Part shown: one piece after another, positions 1 to 10,089 of the stretch
How the letters are laid out: each line of letters begins with the position of its first letter
How positions within the stretch are numbered: the first letter of the stretch is position 1
Translations under genes and position numbers: made by a program
Assembly (NCBI GenBank): GCA_019009955.1
Contig: CM032229.1
Span: forward strand, 10,137,001 to 10,201,000
DNA length: 64,000 nt
From: Riptortus pedestris
Lineage: Eukaryota > Arthropoda > Insecta > Hemiptera > Alydidae
Reading direction: 5' to 3'
Notes under the pieces: generated by a model
Database searches by the model: none
Told to the model about the DNA's origin: nothing
The model's input: only the letters and a program-made list of their open reading frames with translations

Positions 1-230
1 ATTTTTTTTTTTCAGTAACTAGTGATTATCATATCATGCTCTGAAAGGATTCTGTTGTCAAACTTATGAGCAATCATGTCCCACATAAAGAGAAGATAAA
101 AAGCTAATAGAATAGTCTGAATATCTTTAAGAAATTAGTCAATCACTGATAAGAAAAAACAGATATCTGAAGTGAAGGAAATAAATTATATGCAAAATAA
201 CTTACTTTCTACACCTGACAAATATTTTGT

Positions 231-236
231 TTTATT
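231..236 (-). terminator. POLE3 polyadenylation signal AATAAA
   Basis: TTTATT on the plus strand reads AATAAA on the minus strand, 36 bp downstream of the POLE3 stop codon. Position and orientation fit a genuine cleavage and polyadenylation signal. Confidence 0.65.
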
Positions 237-271
237 TTGAAATACATCACATCAATATAAAATTGGTCCAG

Positions 272-411
272 TTATTCATCGCCTTCGTCATCTTCTTCAA
301 CTTCTTGGTGGCTACTATTTGTTTTACCGTTTAATTCACCATTCATTTCTTTTTCATCATGAGATTTATCAGCAGCTTTCTGCTTCTTTTCTTGAAGAAC
401 TTTCTTATGAG
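272..411 (-). CDS. POLE3: POLE3, coding exon 2 (C-terminal acidic tail and stop)
   Basis: Last coding exon of POLE3. The acceptor TTCATTTTAG lies at 412-421 on the minus strand, and the exon opens CTCATAAG. With the phase-1 base left by exon 1 it restores ...KEALE-AHKKVLQEKKQK, which matches the family pattern of a basic linker after the last histone-fold helix. The rest (46 residues) is a lysine-rich then acidic tail ending EVEEDDEGDE and a TAA stop at 274-272. An acidic C-terminal tail is typical of POLE3 orthologues and is thought to modulate histone and DNA contact. The tail is shorter than that of vertebrates. A canonical AATAAA polyadenylation signal follows 36 bp after the stop, which supports this as the true 3' end. 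No sign of decay is visible. Confidence 0.93.
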
Positions 412-2907
412 CTAAAATGAAAGACAATAGATAAATTAAATTTACAGATCGAATGGTTCTAACAACAAAAAGTACAACATGCAGCAATAAAATTTAGTTC
501 CAGTAATAGACTGTTATGAATAATTCGCTTAAAGCAGTAACTGTGGTACTGGACAGTGCCTCTCAGTAGGTGTCTTTAAGGTTCTCTCAAAATATATTTT
601 ATCAAGACACAGTAGAGTTTATAGTCAAAAGTAAAATAATGGCAACATATTGTTGACAATCTCCACTTATTTAATGTGTAAATGTGCTGTGTGTAGTTGA
701 TTATACCACAAATATAAATAGAGCTATTCGTAATCACATCTGCATTAAATGTGTTAATAGGCATTTACTTCATATTTTATTAAAATATGACATAATGAAG
801 ATAAGATGGACTTCATTTAAAGTATTTCAAGTGCCAAAATCAAGAAGTCATAGTCGTGTACAAATAGGTCCTGGGATCATTATGAAAGATATGGGATAAG
901 GAGGCTAATTAACCTGCTACAAGAATGTCAAGGCTTTTTCTTCCTGAGTCCATTATATTTTTCTTCGGCGTTATATTTGACGGTGAGCCAAGTTATGAAA
1001 AATAAAATTTTAAGGGCAATAAAACGAGGTCTGCCCATCTCTTCTTCTTTAAATTGGATCCCATAATAATGCGTTTATAAATTTATAAGAGCTGCCCGCT
1101 AAGTGGAAGAGACTACTCCTCAGGACAGGAGTTTCTGTAACGAATTCAAGACTTTTATGAAATATATCTCGAGTGTCAGACAGAATATCTGTTTATATAA
1201 TAATAGAAATTGTTAGATATTTATGTCAAGGATATGTTTAGGCGGATGAACTTGCAAAAAGTTGTGATAAACAAACAACCTATTTATACACAAACACATT
1301 TCTTCTGTGTTGTACATTTCCTTTCCTTCTTTTTGCTAAGTTTGTAATGCAATGGTCAGTATATTCGTTAAAAAAAAATGGATTTTGAGACAGGGAGAAT
1401 TTGGTGCCTACACTCAACTAAAGTCCGAGCTCAGTATCAAGATACCAGTGCAGTTTTCAATTTTTTTTAGGAATTTAACGAGCCGATTTTGAAAAACCTA
1501 CTAGTAAACTTTAAAATTATAATTTTTCTTTGAACTTCTGCTATTGTACTAAATTATTCTGCCATTTCCGTTGAGGTGTAAAGTTTCTTCATTCTGTCTT
1601 TATAAATATTGTGTGTGACACACCACCCATAGCTCAGGTTTACCATTAAATGTAAGTATTAATTAATACTTCAACTTTTAACCACTCTTCTTCATCGGCC
1701 ATGTTCACTCGACACTCATTACACAGTGAAGAAAAGCAGACAAAGAACCAACTCCTACAATGTTATTTTTAAAATAATACATTTCCTAATCAATGTAAGA
1801 TTGTAAATAAAGTGCATCAGTCTTACTCTGAAGGAATGCTGACAGTGTATTGCAAAAACAAAAGACATATATTTCAAAATGTCTAAACTTGCAACATCAT
1901 TCATTGTATATTGCTACAGACTTATTGAGTGACTTCAAATACTATTATTATGTGTGGCTGTATTGAGACATATCTTTATAAAAACAAAACCAACAGAAAC
2001 TACATGTTTCCGACAATACATAGAATGCTTTACCTAATAATGCATTTCTTTTAAATGCCATAGTAGACAGTTAAAATAACAGACAAAAAAGAATTTTCCA
2101 AGGTCAATAAAATATAGAAATTCCCAAAGTTGGGAAATTATAACAGGGATCTTTAATATAAACTTAGTATATTGCAATGCCTTGAAAAAACCACTTTACC
2201 TCATTTCTGAATGTGTTAAATGATTTTAATCTAATTTTTTTAGTTGGAAATTTGAACAAATGAAATGGTTGGAATACACTGTCAGTAAATATTGTTACCT
2301 TTAATTAATATTTGTTATACAATAAAAAGTTATTTGAACCTGCTGGGACTCGAACCTTGACTATCTAGACTATTAATCAACTTACTAATCTAGATTTATC
2401 ATATTTTATTTATCGTATAACAAAAAATAATAATATTAACTGGCAGTAAATTTGGTTCCAATATATTAATAAAAATAAAGTTCCGACTACACTTCGTGGA
2501 GTTACCTAATATACACCATAACTTTACAACAGATTCTCATTATTAAACACTTGACAAGTTGACTGAGTAGGTTGGCTTTAATATAGAAAAGTATGAATTT
2601 GACATCATATCACAATGAGTTAATAAGGATGACTTGTTATAATTAGCTTTCATTAGTTCATAAACATCTTAGGCTTAAGATTCAGTGCTTGAGGCAAGAG
2701 TAGGATACGAATACATTTAAAAACCAAAGTTTGGAAAAAAATTTATAGTCCTTAATGAGACTATTCCTTTGACATTAAATATAAAAGTGTTGCTGATGAT
2801 AAGTGGAGCTTAAAAGTGAAACTAAAAATTAAGCGGGTCACTGATGACTGGTTGTTGTTACTGATTAATGTATAAATACAAATAAAAACATTTTGTGAAT
2901 ACAGTAC
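412..2907 (-). other. POLE3 intron, about 2.5 kb
   Basis: Intron with GT (2907-2906) and AG (413-412) ends on the minus strand. It is AT-rich and without credible coding sequence. The only recognisable content is a tRNA-derived SINE-like patch near 2325-2400. The remaining stretches (about 490-2320 and 2410-2900) hold nothing I can identify. Confidence 0.85.
2325..2405 (-). repeat. tRNA-derived SINE fragment or tRNA pseudogene (in POLE3 intron)
   Basis: Read on the minus strand, this patch has an A-box-like segment (TAGATTAGTAAGTTGATTA) followed by a very good B box (GGTTCGAGTCC) and CAGCAGGTTC. The spacing is roughly that of a tRNA internal promoter. No clean cloverleaf or acceptor stem was found, so a SINE head or tRNA relic is more likely than a functional tRNA gene. 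Confidence 0.5.
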
Positions 2908-3178
2908 CTTCGAGAGCTTCCTTTAAGGGGTCGACAAAAAGTTCAAAATCTGTTTCAACCAATGCTTTAAAAACATCATTACCCGATATAGTCTTTCTAT
3001 TAGATTGAATAGCAATGTTATTTGCAGCAGAGGTAATGTATAAGACAAACACTGAAGCAGCTCTACCGACTGCAACTCTCGCTTCTTTCGAAACATTTAC
3101 ACCATCTGGGAGGCATTCCTTGATTATTCTCGTGACAACAGAAGCAGGCAAATTCAAGTCTTCTACTTTTTCTGCCAT
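2908..3178 (-). CDS. POLE3: POLE3 / CHRAC17-like histone-fold protein, coding exon 1
   Basis: First coding exon of the small histone-fold subunit shared by DNA polymerase epsilon and the CHRAC chromatin-remodelling complex. The family pairs with POLE4/CHRAC15-type partners, binds DNA in the nucleus and helps recycle parental H3-H4 at forks. The exon encodes 90 residues plus one base. It starts [11 protein letters not shown], continues with [20 protein letters not shown], and then has the long central histone-fold helix ([18 protein letters not shown]) and the loop-helix [18 protein letters not shown], ending PLKEALE. These are the diagnostic blocks of the POLE3/NF-YB-like fold. The donor is GAAG|GTACTG at 2908/2907. 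It joins in frame to the exon at 411-272, giving 136 residues, about the family length. The start is the first ATG, 379 bp from the divergent ABL start codon. The family assignment is very secure from sequence blocks alone. Confidence 0.95.
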
Positions 3179-3242
3179 GACTAATTGATCTGTTAGGTAA
3201 ACAAACTGATATTAAGGAAGTGTGGTGTACGCAAGGGGAAAA

Positions 3243-3253
3243 TTTAGCGGGAA
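3243..3253 (+). promoter_or_regulatory. E2F-like site TTTAGCGGGAA
   Basis: The sequence resembles the E2F consensus (TTTSSCGC and variants such as TTTGGCGGGAA) and lies 65 bp upstream of the POLE3 ATG. POLE3 is an S-phase replication gene, so E2F control would be expected. This is a motif match only. Confidence 0.45.
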
Positions 3254-3322
3254 CCAGTCAGCTGTTGGAGGCTGACAACTAGCGCTCACTACGTCGATTT
3301 TTCCGACTAAATAATCGACGTC

Positions 3323-3333
3323 AAACATGGCGG
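3323..3333 (+). promoter_or_regulatory. YY1-like element AAACATGGCGG with minimal uORF
   Basis: Matches the YY1/Pho-type core (AANATGGCGGC) often found at start sites of TATA-less bidirectional promoters. The ATG inside it opens a three-codon uORF (MAE-stop, 3327-3338) on the ABL side if transcription starts upstream. Confidence 0.45.
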
Positions 3334-3445
3334 AGTGATAGGGGAACGTTTGTTAGTTGCGGCTCAATCCTCGATCTTTCTCCAGTCCCTAGGCGCGGCT
3401 CTTTGATCATTTGGTGTTCTTGTAAAACTGTGAGGCGAGCTGCAC

Positions 3446-3591
3446 ATGTCGAGAGCTGAGGGGCATGTAATAGTGGGTGTGTGATTGTCCTCAGTTGGCA
3501 CAGACGACGGCGGGCAGGTCTGTGGCCGGACTGGGGAATGGTGCTTATCCTCAGAAGATGGGAGCCCAGCAAGCTAAAGAGCGAGGTCTGA
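3446..3591 (+). promoter_or_regulatory. Upstream ORFs in the ABL 5' leader
   Basis: Two upstream ORFs precede the ABL start if the leader is unspliced. One is a 12-codon uORF at 3446-3484. The other is a 17-codon uORF at 3538-3591, out of frame and overlapping the ABL ATG, with G at -3 and G at +4. Such an overlapping uORF would be expected to lower ABL translation. If the leader is spliced at the TTATCCTCAG just before the start codon, both would be removed. Confidence 0.45.
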
Positions 3592-3687
3592 ATCAGCCAT
3601 CTCTCACTGTCAGGTCGACAAGGAATAAACCTAGGCTCTCCAAGGATGGCAGGCAGCAAGGATCCAACATTTTCACCGAACACAGCG
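3558..3687 (+). CDS. Abl: Abl-family tyrosine kinase, first coding exon (N-terminal cap)
   Basis: Codes for 43 residues plus one base, from MGAQQAKERG to GSNIFTEHS, ending at the donor GCG|GTATGT (3687/3688). The opening MGAQQxKxRG and the terminal NIFTEH are the signature of the N-terminal cap exon of Abl non-receptor tyrosine kinases. In the family this exon is followed by the E-A-L... segment, SH3, SH2 and kinase domains. Gly2 is positioned as in the myristoylated Abl isoforms, whose lipid docks in the kinase domain for autoinhibition. The final G would complete a GAx codon, as expected for the next E. The start is chosen because of the MG terminus and a strong context (AAGATGG). Only this exon is in the window; no SH3, SH2 or kinase exon was found downstream. 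An upstream acceptor-like TTATCCTCAG directly before AAGATGG leaves open a spliced leader exon. Confidence 0.85.
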
Positions 3688-3699
3688 GTATGTAGCTTT

Positions 3700-5870
3700 C
3701 ACTTAAATCTAAACTATTTATCCATACAAATTAGTACTAGTCCCTTAGAACAAAACTTCTAAACCTTCCAATTCAATAATTGCACCGGCACAAATTAACC
3801 TTGGCATCTGCTAACTATCCTTTGTTTATGACTGCCTTACAATGTGTGTCTTGCTTGCATTTTGTTGTCTATTTGATTCAGTTTTTATTGGCCATGCTTT
3901 GTGTGAACTTAATAAATTTTATTGTTATCACTAATTTCAAACCAGTACCTATAATTAATTTGACAGCAAATTAGCCATATACACAGCTAGATGGTCCAGG
4001 TGTTTCAATACTTCAGCTCCCTATATGGCATGTTATTATCAGGTGTTTAACTCTCCTGGTTTCCTTTCTTTATAGATTGACTATTTCTTGTGCAAATTGT
4101 AAACCTGCTTCATATATCCCACCTGTGAAATGAAATTGCTACTCGAGTATTTTAAATGCAAATTGTAAAACATGACTTGTAAACCTTAAGAGAATGCCGC
4201 ATGCATGTTTATTGCTCTTGTTCCCCGACTTAATCCTGCTAATAAACGTGTTGTTTATTTACTCAATAGTTTAAGCAGTTTTTTAAATGCTTACGATGCA
4301 CAATGCTTTTTTTATTGTTTCGTTTTCAGTGCATCGAAAAACTTCTTTGAAAGAGTGTTATTTTTTTTGTGTTTGCTTTTCTCTCTGGCGGTGGCTCTAG
4401 TTTTCTGGGAAGGGTCCTGAGTCAGCTCTGAGGGTTTGAGAAGAGGGCGCTATTTGTTGTATGTTCTGGGAAAAGCTGTTGATAGGGCCGGCATGAATGG
4501 GGGGGCCTCTACACATGCCGCCCCCCCCCCTCGGGCAAAAACTATTCGGAACCTTCACCTCCGAGTCCCACCCCTCTCCCTCCTTCTTCATACTCTTATT
4601 CAACTCAAATAGAATATTGTCTGACAGTTACTAAACTTAGTTTATTCTTTGCTACATTTACAGTATTCGCCGATCTTAGAAATTTATGCTAATGGCCCTA
4701 AACGCTTAGAACTTGGTACTTCAGCAACTTTAGCCTTATGTATTTCCCCTTATTCTGTTTATCTCTAACAATTGCTTATCAACGCATTAAAATTTTAATA
4801 CTTCGACGAGCAAAAGGTACATTTGTCTTTCGTTTATACCTCACATTATTTTCCATATAACGCAAAACACAACTCATACTTGAAAATTTTTGTCGTTGTT
4901 TAGGTAGCAGTTTTTCGAGGTTTAACATCTGTAATATATCTTGTTATTTTATGAAGGAATCGAACTTTCTTTCAGTGAATTATAATAAAGGCACTATTTG
5001 AGCTGCATACAATATTAGATGACCATTTTTGAGATGACTTGAAGGAGAAATGAGTTTCCTTTCACAATTAGTTTATAGAAAAACAAGAACCGGTGATTCA
5101 GAACAAAGGTTATGACTGCCTTTATGCACAATAATTGATATAAAGGGTGTTTCAAAAAGAATGAGCCGATTTGATTAAGCTATACTCGTATCTCATTAAG
5201 AGACAGTAATACTAGAAGACATCATACAGGCGATGCTGCAAATGGAACATGATGATGATGACGTTTACTATTATTATACCAGAGAACTTTAATTTCATAT
5301 TTTGATACTTAATAATGTTCCTGTCAAGAGTCTTGAACATTGTACATATCTGTATGCACTCAAGTTTTCTCATTATAATTTTTTCTTCATGTAGTACACA
5401 TTCCTGGTAATTTTCTTTTTTTTATAATTATAAAACTTAGACATTCAAGTTAAAAATACAGTGTGTCATGTAATTTTATAGCTCCAAAGAAGGGAACTTG
5501 AACAATCTGTAAATTAGCAGTCAGTATGTGAAGACGGGAACACATTTGTACGAAACGTTGGCTGAACTCTGCCCAGAGCTAAAAATTCAAGAGGCTATGT
5601 AATTCGAAAATGTGAAGCAATAATAACAACTAATCTTGGAGCTGTGAGGATTAGCCGAGCCCTCGAAACTATTCTTGATCTAGTGTAAACCTATTGTCAT
5701 ACTTCACATTGTGGAATATATTAATTTTTCCATTACTTTTGGGAACTATTATGCTGCAAGAAAATTTAATAACGTTAAATGAGTGTTTCAAAATGATTAA
5801 TAAGTGTATTATCATGATACAACAATAATCACCAAGTCTTTAATTTAATTCTAATGTTAACACTGTAAAT
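3700..5870. other. Intron segment, mostly unidentified
   Basis: AT-rich sequence without credible ORFs. A C/G homopolymer patch (about 4500-4535) is present. At 5150-5172 a motif GGGTGTTTCAAAAAGAATG resembles one end of a Tc1/mariner-type element like the complete one at 30536, but no matching opposite end was found. Confidence 0.4.
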
Positions 5871-6005
5871 CTTTTCTAGCCAGGGTGGGACTAAGGGTTT
5901 TGTTTAATGAGTTCGTCACTCCTTTGTCCAGGCGGGAATGGAACTCGCTACTTACAATGTGAGATTAATGCTAACGCTTTAACTCACACGAATATCCTGA
6001 GCCCC
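5871..6005 (-). mobile_element. tRNA-derived SINE, family 1 (copy 1)
   Basis: Read on the minus strand it starts GGGGCTCAGGATATTCGTGT, contains a pol III A-box-like GTGAGTTAAAGCG, and about 50 bp later a B-box-like GAGTTCCATTCCCGCC. A tail with TGACGAACTCATTAAACAAA follows, ending in CTAGAAAAG. The same order recurs at 20268-20446, 39205-39330 and, as tails only, at 23610-23705 and 35918-35998. That repetition makes a SINE much more likely than a chance promoter match. Confidence 0.6.
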
Positions 6006-6030
6006 TGTGGAGGGTTTAGAATAATGGAAA

Positions 6031-6330
6031 AGTCCGTCACACATGGGCTTCGAAAACTAAGCAGATTTCCTTCGTGAAGTTTAGTAATTGATACATCTAC
6101 ATACTGGTAACACAACACCACCGTGAATATTACGTGAATAAATAAATGCAAACGGGAATAAGAAATGTTTCAGTCTATTTCAATAACCTGCCGAGGGGGA
6201 TCCTCACACTGGAAAGAAAAAGTCCGTCACGCAGAGGCTTCGTAAACTAAGCAGATTTCCCTCGTGAAGTTTAACAATAGATAAATCTACATACCGGTAA
6301 CAGAACAGCACCGTGAATATTATTACAGAA
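6031..6330 (-). mobile_element. HINE-like repeat, two 3' ends in tandem
   Basis: Two copies of the family 3' end in the same orientation begin at 6031 and 6221 (AGTCCGTCACGCAG... on the plus strand). They are followed by AAACTAAGCAGATTTCC and by the shared stretch with CACCGTGAATATTA. The 190-bp spacing suggests a tandem duplication or insertion of one copy at the end of another. The same subfamily end is seen at 16325-16418. Confidence 0.65.
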
Positions 6331-6913
6331 GGCGAGTCAACCCCCTGTTTAGCTCAGTAATATCTATTAATTATGTTGTAGGGCATATTTAAACCGAAGT
6401 ATTGGAACGGAGGTAGTGTGCATCTCTTTCAAATTGAATTACTTTTAAGTGAAGTGGAGGAAAACATTTTGTTTGTTTGTTTAATTCAATAGGGATGGCA
6501 GGAATTCTTGAGGTGTCCACTTCAGATTTCTTTAGTTTTCAGCTTCAAGTAAATAAACCCTTACTCCTTTTCGCCTGACTTACATAATTGACTATTTTAG
6601 TTATTAGGTCCTCGTGTACAACTTAAATAATACGTGCTACTTTTAACCACATATTTTCTAAGGAAGAAGCACAGCAGATACAATAGAACTGAGATGAGAT
6701 AACCTTCTGACGTCATCTGTATCCCATTCCATTGACAGAACAATAGTGTCTATTCTCAAAAATGTAAACCCATTCTCTTCTTATACGTTAGCCTTTACTG
6801 TTTAAAAAGTACGTCATACACACATGACAATTAAAATGCATCAAGACTGTGACGAGCTTGATATTCTCTATTGGAATTCAGCTATTAAGAGATATTCACT
6901 CTTGAATCTTTTT

Positions 6914-7578
6914 AACAGATTTCGTTTAAAGGAAATCATCTACAGGTTGTACTGATCGCAAAAATTTCCATAAATGTCCATAGGTCTTTCCTAGGAGATG
7001 ACAAAAGTGGGGTCCGTTCAAAATTCATTCGATTAATTTTTGATTGATCGGTATTTAAACTTTTTTATGCCAAACTATAGATCACGATTGGCTGAAATCG
7101 GGCTAGTTGTAGGGGGGGGGGGGAGGATTTCGGAAATTGAAATTACTTCCCATATTATAAGTCGTATCGAAAAAGTCCGTCACACAGGGGCATCGTAAAC
7201 TAAGCAGATTTCCCACATGACGTTTTACAATAGAGAAATTTCACGAGAGCCGAGCCAGTGAAGGAAACGGCCGAACTAGCTTTTGGCGAGAAAGTAACTC
7301 TCGTCCGTTAGGCGCCCCGATTTAATAAAAATGCAAATATCTCGGTTAATATTCAAGATAGAGAAAAATGTATAGAACAATATTTATAGTAAATTTAATT
7401 TGCAATAAGATTGGTTTTGTACAATTTTTCGATCCGACGTTTAGTAACGGAGTTATTTCGAATTTTCCTGGTCCGATTTCAGCCGTTAACGAACTTGATC
7501 TTTCTTTTTACATAAAACGACTAAATATCGAGTTTGGTAACGATTAAACAAAAATTGCGACCGCTAGGGCGGTAACAG

Positions 7579-7644
<66 letters not shown>

Positions 7645-8160
7645 TTTTGAACGGACCTCATTTTCGTCATCTACTAGGTAGGATCGATGGACAATTGAAG
7701 AAAAATTTCGAAAATTCCGTCATGAGTACAACCTCAATAGCTGATTTCCCCCAAGGGAAATAAGCTAAAATTATATAGATCCTATATTACTGCAAATAAT
7801 GTTCTATGAATTTTTTTATGCACATGCTTTCTCTTATCTTTAGTATTAACCGAGACATTGGCATTTTTTAGATTTTAGTCGTCAGTAAACTCCAATTTTA
7901 GTCATCGTACTTAAAAAATGAGAATATATCATGAAATGTCTTATTCGCAGAATACTTAAAAAATTTGTATTGTTTTCAACAGACCTTTATTATATGAGAT
8001 ACATGAATGCAGTTACACTTAATATTTCATAGATGGCTCACTTCTAGGAGTTTCGGTTTTTTTTTGGAATTAGAGAATATATACTGAGATGCGATCACTA
8101 GTGTGTCATTCCATTATGTGGGTAGTCTGTGTAGTTTACGCAGCCCCTGCGTGGCAGATT
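6914..8160 (+). mobile_element. HINE-like repeat, outer copy interrupted by a nested copy
   Basis: The left end (AACAGATTTCGTTTAAAGG...) starts after a T-run. The core matches other copies up to the G-run near 7110-7135 and ...GTATCGAAAA. It is then interrupted by a complete minus-strand copy (7174-7766) and resumes at TTATATAGATC, continuing to its own 3' end (TAGTTTACGCAGCCCCTGCG) near 8160. The two halves rejoin exactly as in uninterrupted copies. Confidence 0.75.
7174..7766 (-). mobile_element. HINE-like repeat, complete nested copy
   Basis: A complete minus-strand copy. Its 3' end AGTCCGTCAC... is at 7174 and its 5' end AGCTTATTTCCC... at 7766, with a (TA)n core at about 7583-7640. It lies in an A-run of the outer element, so the flanks are A on both sides (T on the element strand). 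At 593 bp it defines the unit length. Confidence 0.8.
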
Positions 8161-8418
8161 TGATTCTCATAGCCCTTTGTCAAATGATCCCCGGTCGTAC
8201 TTAGGAAATAATGAGCTCTGATAATAGACTCTCATTAGCGAAAATGAACTCTCGAATATTCAATATTAGCAAATAAAAGATATGATAGTGGAGAACCTCT
8301 GGTGGTTACAAGAATACTCTTGATAATAAGTGTCGGGCACTCCAAACACATCCGGCAAATATACGTATAATTATCCTTGTCACTAAACAGCTTATGTCCG
8401 GCTCGATTTTCAAGTTTT

Positions 8419-8700
8419 AGCAGATTTCCCTTAAGGAAAATCAGCTATTGAGGTCGTACTCAGGACGCGATTTTCAAAAATTATCTTCAAAAGTAAAGCC
8501 CCCCAAAAATACCATCAACATTCAGCCTCAAATGATTTCCCGGGCGAAGCTAGGTATCTTAGCTAGTTTATGTATATGGACGGACCTAATTTGTGCCGTC
8601 TCTTGAAAGTATATGGGAACTTGAATAACTATTTTGAAACTCCCGACCCAAGTTCAACATCAATAGCTAATTATCCGAGAGCAGAATTAGTTAGCTTGAT
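8419..8700. mobile_element. HINE-like repeat fragments, opposite orientations
   Basis: A plus-strand left end (AGCAGATTTCCCTTAAGG...) covers 8419 to about 8485. A degraded minus-strand left end (GGACGGACCTAAT ... ATCAATAGCTAATTA) covers about 8577-8690. Neither has a matching 3' end nearby. The following DNA to 9598 has no identifiable content. Confidence 0.55.
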
Positions 8701-9598
8701 ATATTTGGAAAGTGCTCATTATTGTTTCCAAATGCTGAGTCGTACTATATACATAGGTTATTTCCTGAAAATAAACAGATTTGGTAAGATTTGGCAACGT
8801 GGAAAGAGATAAGGGAAGGAAGAGCAGAACAATGAATCTTTGTGAAATACGTCAACGGGCTTGCTCAAATAAACATCACTCACATTCCTAATATTCCTTG
8901 AATTATGGCCATTAAAGTTTCAGCTTTGTCAAACAGTTGTTTATCTTGGGAGATAAGGGAATTGTGAGAACAGTACCTATCTGTTGTCATGTGCATACCC
9001 AGAAGACTCATATCGGTTCTCGAATGTAAATATATTATTCGAAAATATCCATGTGTAACGTTTTACATGTTGGCCGGAATCGAACAAAGGGGAATAAATG
9101 GCTTTAGGGGACGGGCAAAGAAAACATTTTCGTTCTTGTGCATCCTTTCGGCAAATCTTATTAAATTATTTTTGACATTTTCATTTATGATTCATCTTGA
9201 ACTTTTTTCAGTTCTTCGTCCAGACTATAAAAAAAAACATAAGTTCTCTCTCTAGTTATCTGACTCTTACGGTAAAATATAATACGCTAAGACAAGTAGT
9301 GTATTGTTCATATTGAAGTCTTGCCATAAAAATACCATCTTTATGTAGTCATTAATGATTTCCCGGAAAATGCCGGGAGTGACCATTAAAGATCATAACA
9401 CCAAATTGTTCGTTTTGTTTATTGATAACTGATTTCTGATATCGAAACCTATCTGTCACCTAGTTAACCCCAAGATAACTCGTTGAATTTACGAAGAATT
9501 CGTTTCTCGTTTTATCTGTAAAAAGTGTTAATTCTATTTTTAGGCAGATTTTAACACGACTGCCCATGTAGAGGCATGATCTATCAGTTTGGCTTTTT

Positions 9599-9729
9599 AA
9601 CAGATTTACTTTAAGGAAAATCAGCTATTGAGGTCCTACTCATGAGGCAATTTTCGAAAAATTTCTTCAAATGTCCATCGATCGTACCTAGTAGATAATG
9701 AAAATGAGGTACGTTCAAAATTGTATATA

Positions 9730-9760
<31 letters not shown>

Positions 9761-10087
9761 TTGTCTGTTACAACTCTAGCTGTCGCAGTTTTTGTTTTAT
9801 CGTTACCAAACTCGATATATAAGCGTTAAACAAAGATCAAGTTCGTTAGTGGCTGAAATCCGACCATGGGTGGGGGGGGGGGATGTTTAAAGGGAAAGAA
9901 TTTCAAAAATTCTTAATATATACGTTATTATGCGTCCCATTTCATATTATCAATAAGCTGTTGTATTATGAAGCACACTATTTGAAGCGTAAATACCAAA
10001 TATTGTTCTTATTGAATTTTACTTTTTGAGATAAATGTAAATACGTGGGAAATCTGCTTAGTTTTCGCAGCCCCTGCGTGACAGACT
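9599..10087 (+). mobile_element. HINE-like repeat, complete copy
   Basis: Left end AACAGATTTACTTTAAGG follows a T-run. The family blocks come in order: GAGGTCCTACTCATGAGG, the GATGACGAAAATGAGGT-like block, TA/TG microsatellite, CGTTACCAAACTCGATAT and the G-run. The end is ACGTGGGAAATCTGCTTAG, hairpin CGCAGCCCCTGCG and ACAGACT before seven Ts. Confidence 0.75.
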
Positions 10088-10089
10088 TT

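Larger units (their letters stand above)
3179..3557. promoter_or_regulatory. Putative bidirectional promoter between POLE3 and ABL
   Basis: The 379 bp between two divergent start codons are clearly richer in GC and CpG than the flanking AT-rich DNA. Visible elements are an E2F-like site (3243-3253), a 9-bp inverted repeat containing ACGTCGATT (3291-3299 and 3313-3321) that overlaps a CRE-like GACGTCA, and a YY1-like AAACATGGCGG (3323-3333). There is no TATA box. CpG-rich TATA-less head-to-head promoters commonly serve replication and housekeeping genes. The start sites themselves cannot be read from sequence. Confidence 0.65.

Noticed and set aside
2325..2405. Possible functional tRNA gene (good B box)
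   Set aside because: No acceptor stem or anticodon arm could be folded; treated as a SINE or tRNA relic.
3477..3695. Longer ABL reading frame starting with MCDCPQ
   Set aside because: The first codon there is GTG, not ATG; the conserved MGAQQ start at 3558 fits the family.
5150..5230. Second Tc1/mariner-type element starting GGGTGTTTCAAAAAGAATG
   Set aside because: Only one end is visible; without an opposite inverted repeat or TA duplication it is not called as an element.
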